Shown here piece by piece: positions 59,077-64,000 of a stretch of DNA of 64,000 nt. The position numbers were made by a program, and so were the translations under genes. The stretch is from CAYQXJ01 sp964421565 (GTDB lineage Bacteria; Planctomycetota; Brocadiia; SM23-32): contig CAYQXJ010000001.1 of assembly GCA_964421565.1 (NCBI GenBank), forward strand, positions 1 through 64,000, written 5' to 3'. Under the pieces are notes generated by a model that was not told the DNA's origin, ran no database searches, and worked only from the letters and a program-made list of their open reading frames with translations. Positions within the stretch are counted from its first letter, which is position 1; each line of letters begins with the position of its first letter.

Positions 59077-60099
59077 CTATTTCTCCTCCAGCAGTCGGTT
59101 GTAGACGGTGACGGGCTGGGCGATCTTGGCGACGCAGGCACTGATGCACCGGCCGCAGCCGACGCAGGCGCACTCATCGATCATCTCGGGGACGTACTTG
59201 CCCTTGCGATAGTAGCGGTGCCGAAAGCGTTCCACCTTGTCCTCGCGGAAGTTGTGGCCACCGGCCACGCGGGCGAAGGCCTGGAGCTGGCAACTGTCCC
59301 AGGTGCGCTTGCGCTCGCCGCTGGCCAGGTCCCAGTCCACCTCATCCTGTACGTCGAAGCAGTAGCAGGTCGGGCAGCAGTTGGTGCACGATCCGCAGGA
59401 GAAGCACTTCTCGGCCATTTCCTTCCAGACCGGATGGTCGTAGGCGCCCTCCAGCAGGTGGGGCAGGTCGCTGGGGAACATCTTCAGCTCGTGCTTGCGC
59501 AGCAGCCGATTGTTGGCGCGCCATATCTCCGCCCGGGCGGCCAGATCCTTGCCGGCAGCGTCCGGCGCGTCTGCCAGGCCGGCTGTCAGCGCCTCTCCCT
59601 TCTCGGTGCGCGAGTCCACCAGGTAGTGGTCGCCGATGCGGGTGAGCAGCACGTCGAAGCCTTCCTTGACCACGGCGGTGCCCATGCAGCCGGCGAAGCA
59701 TTCCTCGTACGGCGTCTGCACGTCGCAGGCGACGATGGTAGCCGCCTGGCGGCGCGCAGTGTAGTGGCTATCTTCGTTGTCGCGGGTCCAGATCTTGTCC
59801 ATCTGGTTGATCGCGACCATGTCATACGGGTGCACGCCCAGCAGCACGAAGGGTTCCACTTCGGCGACGCTCTGGTAGTCGTTGTCCTCGAAGCGCAACA
59901 GCGTCTCAGCCGGCGGTTGCAGGAATTCCTTCGGGGGCGTATACGCCACGTCGTAGTCGAGACGTAGGTCCTGCGCCTTCTTCAGCGGAGCGAAGGCGAA
60001 CTTGTCGTCCTTGGCCTGGACGCCGAACACTTTCCCGCCGGCTGCGATTCGGTCGACCCAGGCATTGAGGGCTCTCAGGTCAAGCTTCTTTATGGGCAT
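59077..60099 (-). CDS. hyhB: NAD(P)-linked hydrogenase beta subunit (4Fe-4S)
   Basis: A 340-residue iron-sulfur subunit of the sulfhydrogenase / anaerobic sulfite reductase A type. Two [4Fe-4S] motifs are seen in the C-terminal half: CFSCGSCTNCCPTC near residue 234 and CACVGCGRCISAC near 312. The N-terminal half lacks clusters and resembles HydB/AsrA. It is the first gene of the seven-gene operon, with TAGGAG upstream of ATG 60099 and a promoter about 130 bases upstream. It links the gamma flavoprotein to the delta subunit. Confidence 0.91.
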   Translation of the reverse strand: MPIKKLDLRALNAWVDRIAAGGKVFGVQAKDDKFAFAPLKKAQDLRLDYDVAYTPPKEFLQPPAETLLRFEDNDYQSVAEVEPFVLLGVHPYDMVAINQMDKIWTRDNEDSHYTARRQAATIVACDVQTPYEECFAGCMGTAVVKEGFDVLLTRIGDHYLVDSRTEKGEALTAGLADAPDAAGKDLAARAEIWRANNRLLRKHELKMFPSDLPHLLEGAYDHPVWKEMAEKCFSCGSCTNCCPTCYCFDVQDEVDWDLASGERKRTWDSCQLQAFARVAGGHNFREDKVERFRHRYYRKGKYVPEMIDECACVGCGRCISACVAKIAQPVTVYNRLLEEK

Positions 60100-60188
60100 A
60101 CGCCGCTCCTACTTCGGTTCGAGGGTAGCCGGCACAGGCTGCCGCCCGCTTGAGCGTACCTCCAGGGGGATGGACGTTGAAGCGCAGG

Positions 60189-60206
60189 CTCCGGCGATAG
60201 CCGGAG
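60189..60206 (-). other. Small hairpin in the hydrogenase mRNA leader
   Basis: Perfect 7-base arms CTCCGGC (60189-60195) and GCCGGAG (60200-60206) with a GATA loop lie within the first 35 bases of the expected hydrogenase transcript. A 5' stem like this can stabilise the mRNA or mark a regulatory leader. No riboswitch family is recognised. Confidence 0.4.
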
Positions 60207-60226
60207 CAGTACAAGCAGAACAGCCC

Positions 60227-60255
60227 ATGGTAGCCCGGCCGGCAATGCGTGTCAA
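60227..60255 (-). promoter_or_regulatory. Sigma-70 promoter of the hydrogenase operon
   Basis: On the minus strand TTGACA (60255-60250), 17 bases and TACCAT (60232-60227) give a near-consensus promoter. The expected start is near 60220 and the leader about 120 bases. No Rex-type dyad overlaps it. Confidence 0.65.
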
Positions 60256-60372
60256 ACGAACGGGCCGTTTCCGGCCCCGCATCGCCCCGCCGTTGTCGGC
60301 GCGCCACCAATCGGTTAGAAGTGGGAGGGATGGCACAGCATCGGCACATTGAGCGCGAGGAAGGTTCTACGG

Positions 60373-60831
60373 ATGAGCGGTATCATTCTCTTTGCACCCT
60401 CCGACGAACTCATAGACAGTTCCCTGGGAGCGCGTCAGTACCTGCAGCGTTTGCGGAAGCTGACCGCCCTGGAGCGGCGCCCCTTTCCAGAGCCCGAGGA
60501 TGATCTGCCGGAGCGGGGCGATGCCCGCAGCGTGGCCGTTCTGGCCGGGCTGAGCAGCCTGGAGCTGTCCAGCGGCTATATGGAAATGGAGATCGATACG
60601 ATATTCGAACCCCAGGAGTTGCTGAAGCGGCTTCGCGCGGCGCTGCCGGGCGACTATCCCGTCATCGCCGTGGTCGACGACGCATACTCCGACTACATCC
60701 TGCGTAGCTACGTGAAGGCCGGCGCGTCGGCCGTTGTCGGCACGAGCGGTGTCCTGTTCGGCCTTGTCACCTCGCGGCTTTGCTCCTGGGATGACGTCAC
60801 CCCGTACATCAATGTCATTCGCCGAGTCTGA
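60373..60831 (+). CDS. Small protein of unknown function, possibly a degenerate receiver
   Basis: A 152-residue protein that I cannot assign. It starts with a hydrophobic strand (GIILFAPSDE). Its last third (YPVIAVVDDAYSDYILRSY, then KAGASAVVGTSGV) resembles the fourth strand and helix of a CheY receiver, while the phosphoacceptor region is not recognisable. ATG 60373 has GAGGAAGG about 8 bases upstream. The gene is divergent from the hydrogenase operon and precedes a Gfo/Idh/MocA gene by 117 bases. It may be a second pseudo-receiver comparable to the one in the CODH/ACS cluster, but similarity between them is not obvious by eye. Confidence 0.6.
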   Translation: MSGIILFAPSDELIDSSLGARQYLQRLRKLTALERRPFPEPEDDLPERGDARSVAVLAGLSSLELSSGYMEMEIDTIFEPQELLKRLRAALPGDYPVIAVVDDAYSDYILRSYVKAGASAVVGTSGVLFGLVTSRLCSWDDVTPYINVIRRV

Positions 60832-60948
60832 TGGATGGGGGGCATGGAAGCCCTGGCGTTCGTATGTATCGAGTTCCAGCAAGGACGGTATGACGGCAGG
60901 TCGGGTGGAGCAATGCCTGACGACCTGGAGAGCAGCAGGAGATTGTGA

Positions 60949-62022
60949 ATGAGTGATTACGCTGTAGGACTGATCGGCACAGGGGTTCGGGGCTTCAACG
61001 ACGATGGCAGCCCGCGGTTCGGCATGAACGGACACCACGCGGCTGGCTATGCGAAGCTGCAGAACTGCCGCCTGGCCGCGTGTGCCGATATCAAGCCGGA
61101 GAACGCCCGCGTCTTCGCCGAGCATTTCGGCATCCCCGACACCTACACCGATTACCATGCCATGCTGGCCGAGGAGGACCTGGACGTGGTGAGTGTCGCC
61201 ACCTGGCCCCACCTGCACGCCGAGATGGTGATCGCGTGTGCCGAGGCCGGGGTGCGGGCCGTCCATTGCGAGAAGCCGATGGCGACCACCTGGGCCGACT
61301 GCAAGCGCATGGTGCAGGTCTGTTCGGAGCGCGGCGTGCAACTGAGCTTCAATCATCAGCGCCGGTTCGGCAAGCCTTTCCGGCGCGCGAAGGAGCGGCT
61401 TGAGGGGGGCGAGATCGGCGAGTTGGTGCGTGTGGAGTTCGCCTGCTCGAACCTCTTCGACTGGGGAACACACCTGTTTGACATGTGCGGCTTTTTTACC
61501 GACCAGGAACCGGTCGCCTGGGTCCTGGCTGGCGTCGACTACCAGAGCGAGAGGCTGGTGTTCGGCGCCCATTGCGAGAACGCGGCCACCGTCCTGTGGC
61601 AGTACGGCAATGGCACATGGGGACGTGCCAGCACCGGCTTTGCAGCAGGGGCCAACGGAGCCTTCCTGCGGTTGGTCGGCAGCGAGGGCGAGATCGAGAT
61701 CGAGCCGGCGGGCGAGGACATGCCGACCGTTCGGATGCGAACCAACTCCGAGGCGGGTTGGCAGGCCGTGGATTGCGACGGCGAAGGCATCCACGATCCG
61801 GCGCACTTCGAGCGGGCCATAGCCGACGTCGTGGAGTCCCTGCAGCAGGGATGCGAGCCCGAGCTCAGCGCCCGCAAGGCGCTGCAGACGACCGAGATTA
61901 TCTTCGCAGCTTATGAATCGGCCCGCAGGCGTGGGCGCGTCGAGCTGCCGCTCGACATCGACGACAACCCGCTGGTCGAAATGGTGAAATCCGGCGCCCT
62001 GCAGGCCCGGCCGCCGCAGTGA
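60949..62022 (+). CDS. Gfo/Idh/MocA family NAD(P)-dependent oxidoreductase
   Basis: A 357-residue dehydrogenase. The Rossmann fold begins YAVGLIGTGVRGFNDDG, which has an insert after the glycine loop compared with its paralogues in this window. The EKP motif is in HCEKPMATTW, and FNHQRRFGKPF follows where the catalytic His/Lys region lies. CAGGAGA upstream of ATG 60949 supports the start. It is convergent with a clan GH-A hydrolase gene (9-base gap), so the two are probably not one transcript, though they may serve the same sugar. Confidence 0.85.
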   Translation: MSDYAVGLIGTGVRGFNDDGSPRFGMNGHHAAGYAKLQNCRLAACADIKPENARVFAEHFGIPDTYTDYHAMLAEEDLDVVSVATWPHLHAEMVIACAEAGVRAVHCEKPMATTWADCKRMVQVCSERGVQLSFNHQRRFGKPFRRAKERLEGGEIGELVRVEFACSNLFDWGTHLFDMCGFFTDQEPVAWVLAGVDYQSERLVFGAHCENAATVLWQYGNGTWGRASTGFAAGANGAFLRLVGSEGEIEIEPAGEDMPTVRMRTNSEAGWQAVDCDGEGIHDPAHFERAIADVVESLQQGCEPELSARKALQTTEIIFAAYESARRRGRVELPLDIDDNPLVEMVKSGALQARPPQ

Positions 62023-62031
62023 GCAGGGCGC

Positions 62032-64000
62032 TCAGGCGACTACCTCGTAGTAGATCGTCGCGTACTGCCCTCCCAATGTAAACGCCGCCCCCCCGGCAAC
62101 CCGACGTGTGGGCACGCAGGTGTCTGTGCGTCGGCCGGCGTGGTCCAGCGCCCAGACTGTGACACGATTGCGGCCCTTGAGCGTGATCGTCGCTTCCACG
62201 GGTTCTATCAGCAGCGGCGGACCGCCGACCGATACCAGTTCAGTGTGGTCCTGGTTCCATTCCATGCCGGTGTTGCGGGCCCGAGCCACCGCGCTGATCA
62301 GAAGGTGTGGTGAGTCGGCGATGCCCTGTTCGTAATCCAGGCTGGTCACCAGCAGCGACGCGAAGGGGCTTTCCAGCTCTATGAGCGTGCCGTCGAGGTC
62401 GAAACGCCGTCCGCCGCCGAAGCCAACCACGCCCTGCGTGCAAGGCGTATCGACGATGACGAGTCCGCGCTCGCCGTACTGCCAGGTGAGCTGGCTCGTG
62501 TTGCTGCGCACGAGGCGGCTGGACGGGTCCCACCACTGGTCCAGGTCCGCGCGTTCGTGTTCGCGGGGCTCCTCGGTGAATTCGATGAGTACGCGGCCGA
62601 CGGCGAGCGCTTCGGAGGGAATCTCTCCCCGGAATACCTTCACGTCGCCCTCCTGCTCCACCCGCTCGTCGATATCTGGTCCGCCCTCCTGGAAGGCGGG
62701 CACGCAGATGCGGCGCACGGCCACCGGCTGCCCCGGGGCCACGTCGCCGCGGCGGATCATGCGGGCCAGGACGGGGTACTGCCCCAGATGCAGGGGGCTG
62801 TCAACGTTGTAGACGTTCCCCCCGGCCGACAGTGTATCCCACCACAGGTGTTCCGATGTGCGCGAGCAGAACTCGTAGGAAGCGTCCCAGTTCTGCAGCC
62901 CCATGCCGTAGGCGGCGACCAGCGGAGCCGTCTCGGCGCCCCATTCGTCCGGGAGCACGCAGATCCATTCGCTGAAGGCGAAGGGCCGTTCGGCCACTTG
63001 CTGCATGCCAACTGACAGGAGGGCCGAACCAGCGCGCGCGAGCATGCTGGGGTTCTGCATCGGGCCCGGCGCCATGCGGTGCCGGCCGGCGCCGCGCCCG
63101 TAGTAGTTATGCCGGTCGATGAAGCCGACCAGGGCGTCGCTGTGCAGGTTGTAGTAATGCGGCATGCTGTGGCCCGCCTGCCAGCAGGAGCCGATGAGCG
63201 GCCCCCGGTAGCCGGTGGCACGTATGCTGCGCGCGACGCGGCTGTAGTAGTTGTTCTGTGTCTCGTAGAGGAACCGCGCCTGGTCGAGCAGGCGCTTGCG
63301 GCCGAGGGGGCTCTCGGCGAGGGCCTGGGGGGTATAGTGCTCGCATGAAGGTGCGGGGTAGACGGAGCAGTCAGCCAGGCTTTCTTCGCCAAGGGCTGCT
63401 TCGCCCCAGGCTTGCCGCAGCGCGGCCTCGGTGCCGTACTGGCGCCGCAACCACTCGCTGAAGATGCTGCAAAGAAGCCGTCTGTAGGTCGGGCATGCCT
63501 CGACGGCGCGCTCGGTTGCCGGCCAGAAGATGTCGTCCTCGTTCTGTATCTCGACGAAGGCGAGGGCGGGGTCCTCCGCATAGCGCAGGCCGCTATAGGG
63601 ATTGTGGTGCTTGAGTAGCCCGACCAGCAGTGCGACGTGGATCTCCTGCAGGTCGCGCGCAAAGTTGACCAGGCCCGAGTCGCCCCAGCTCGTCTCCTCG
63701 TGCCAGGCGGCTACTTCGTCGTAGGCGAGCAGTTGATCGCACTCGCCCGGCTGGACTTCGTGGCGAAATATGGGCGACCAGCCGTAGTAGATGCCTTTTT
63801 CGCGGAGCCGGTGGACGAAGTAGTCCATCCGGTCGAGCTTCTCAGGGTCCATGGTGGTGGAGTCGTCGCCCCCGAGCGCGATTCCCTGCGAGCCTGGATT
63901 GGTGAACTTGTGCAGGCGGATGCAGTTGACGCCGTACTTGGCCATGAAGCGGGTCCAGCGCTCGGCGACCTCTTTACTGCAGGCCGGATCGTCCCAGCAG
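62032..64000 (-). CDS. Clan GH-A glycoside hydrolase (beta-galactosidase-like), 5' end outside the window
   Basis: At least 655 residues; the frame stays open to the right edge, so the true start lies beyond 64000 and an internal ATG at 63945 is not the start. The barrel begins at KYGVNCIRLHKF. The acid/base is probably the Glu of VEIQNEDD (Asn-Glu pair of clan GH-A), and FAFSEWICVLPDEWG may carry the nucleophile. Beta-rich accessory domains fill the C-terminal third. The likely activity is on beta-galactosides or beta-glucosides, but the family (GH2, GH5, GH42 or a newer one) cannot be settled here. The presence of a signal peptide cannot be judged. Confidence 0.75.
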   Translation of the reverse strand, partial: CWDDPACSKEVAERWTRFMAKYGVNCIRLHKFTNPGSQGIALGGDDSTTMDPEKLDRMDYFVHRLREKGIYYGWSPIFRHEVQPGECDQLLAYDEVAAWHEETSWGDSGLVNFARDLQEIHVALLVGLLKHHNPYSGLRYAEDPALAFVEIQNEDDIFWPATERAVEACPTYRRLLCSIFSEWLRRQYGTEAALRQAWGEAALGEESLADCSVYPAPSCEHYTPQALAESPLGRKRLLDQARFLYETQNNYYSRVARSIRATGYRGPLIGSCWQAGHSMPHYYNLHSDALVGFIDRHNYYGRGAGRHRMAPGPMQNPSMLARAGSALLSVGMQQVAERPFAFSEWICVLPDEWGAETAPLVAAYGMGLQNWDASYEFCSRTSEHLWWDTLSAGGNVYNVDSPLHLGQYPVLARMIRRGDVAPGQPVAVRRICVPAFQEGGPDIDERVEQEGDVKVFRGEIPSEALAVGRVLIEFTEEPREHERADLDQWWDPSSRLVRSNTSQLTWQYGERGLVIVDTPCTQGVVGFGGGRRFDLDGTLIELESPFASLLVTSLDYEQGIADSPHLLISAVARARNTGMEWNQDHTELVSVGGPPLLIEPVEATITLKGRNRVTVWALDHAGRRTDTCVPTRRVAGGAAFTLGGQYATIYYEVVA

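Noticed and set aside
63778..63945. The ATG at 63945 as the start of the GH-A hydrolase
   Set aside because: The frame continues without a stop to the window edge and encodes plausible protein (for example ERWTRF just before it), so this Met is internal.
1..64000. CRISPR arrays, insertion sequences, phage genes, rRNA genes
   Set aside because: No regularly spaced direct repeats, transposase, integrase or phage-type proteins, and no rRNA sequence, were found in the window.

Overview
The window is high-GC bacterial DNA of a diderm anaerobe. It carries TonB and a TonB-dependent receptor, a bacterial-type Wood-Ljungdahl (CODH/ACS) gene cluster, a group 3b-like NAD(P)-linked [NiFe] hydrogenase, the redox regulator Rex, and many sugar-degradation genes (two sulfatases, three Gfo/Idh/MocA oxidoreductases, GH3, GH30-like and clan GH-A hydrolases). 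A two-copy DUF4159 protein, pilin-like 'LFADG' modules, and a short repeat that translates as TGFQPV point to Planctomycetota or a PVC relative. That placement is inference; no rRNA or tRNA gene is present to test it.

Layout. 1-495: no gene, one short palindromic repeat. 496-3258: tandem-FAD oxidoreductase. 3364-9538: a probable metal-uptake operon (TonB, outer-membrane receptor, binding lipoprotein, ABC ATPase, permease, methyltransferase) behind a promoter overlapped by a 12-bp dyad. 9577-18402 (minus): two giant secreted or membrane proteins of unknown function (1685 and 1251 aa), built from related beta-rich repeats and driven by a perfect-consensus sigma-70 promoter. 18788-23114: ribokinase, Gfo/Idh/MocA oxidoreductase, GH3 glycosidase. 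23310-24236 (minus): rex and a LapA-like gene with a Rex operator. 24479-29444: two sulfatases, a Gfo/Idh/MocA oxidoreductase and a medium-chain dehydrogenase. 29465-33318: DacZ-like diadenylate cyclase, VCBS-repeat protein, amidohydrolase, GH30-like hydrolase. 33632-38205: LysM protein, HEAT lipoprotein, atypical kinase, DUF4159 protein.

38381-53347: the Wood-Ljungdahl cluster, in the order cooC, cooS, polyferredoxin, acsB, acsC, acsV, acsD, acsE, DUF3786, a BioD/DRTGG protein, a pseudo-receiver and fhs. It starts at a near-consensus promoter and ends at a strong intrinsic terminator. CooS makes CO from CO2, AcsE loads methyl groups onto the corrinoid protein AcsCD, AcsV reactivates that protein, AcsB makes acetyl-CoA, and formyl-THF synthetase opens the methyl branch. 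53471-54690: bioY and DUF169. 54712-60099 (minus): hydrogenase subunits beta, gamma, delta and alpha, then maturation protease, hypA and hypB, from their own promoter. 60373-64000: a small unknown protein, a Gfo/Idh/MocA oxidoreductase, and a clan GH-A hydrolase that runs off the right edge.

Taken together the genes suggest a fermenter or acetogen that degrades complex, partly sulfated sugars and balances electrons through H2, NAD(P)H and CO2 fixation. The least explained parts are the giant repeat-protein operon and the three accessory genes between acsE and fhs.
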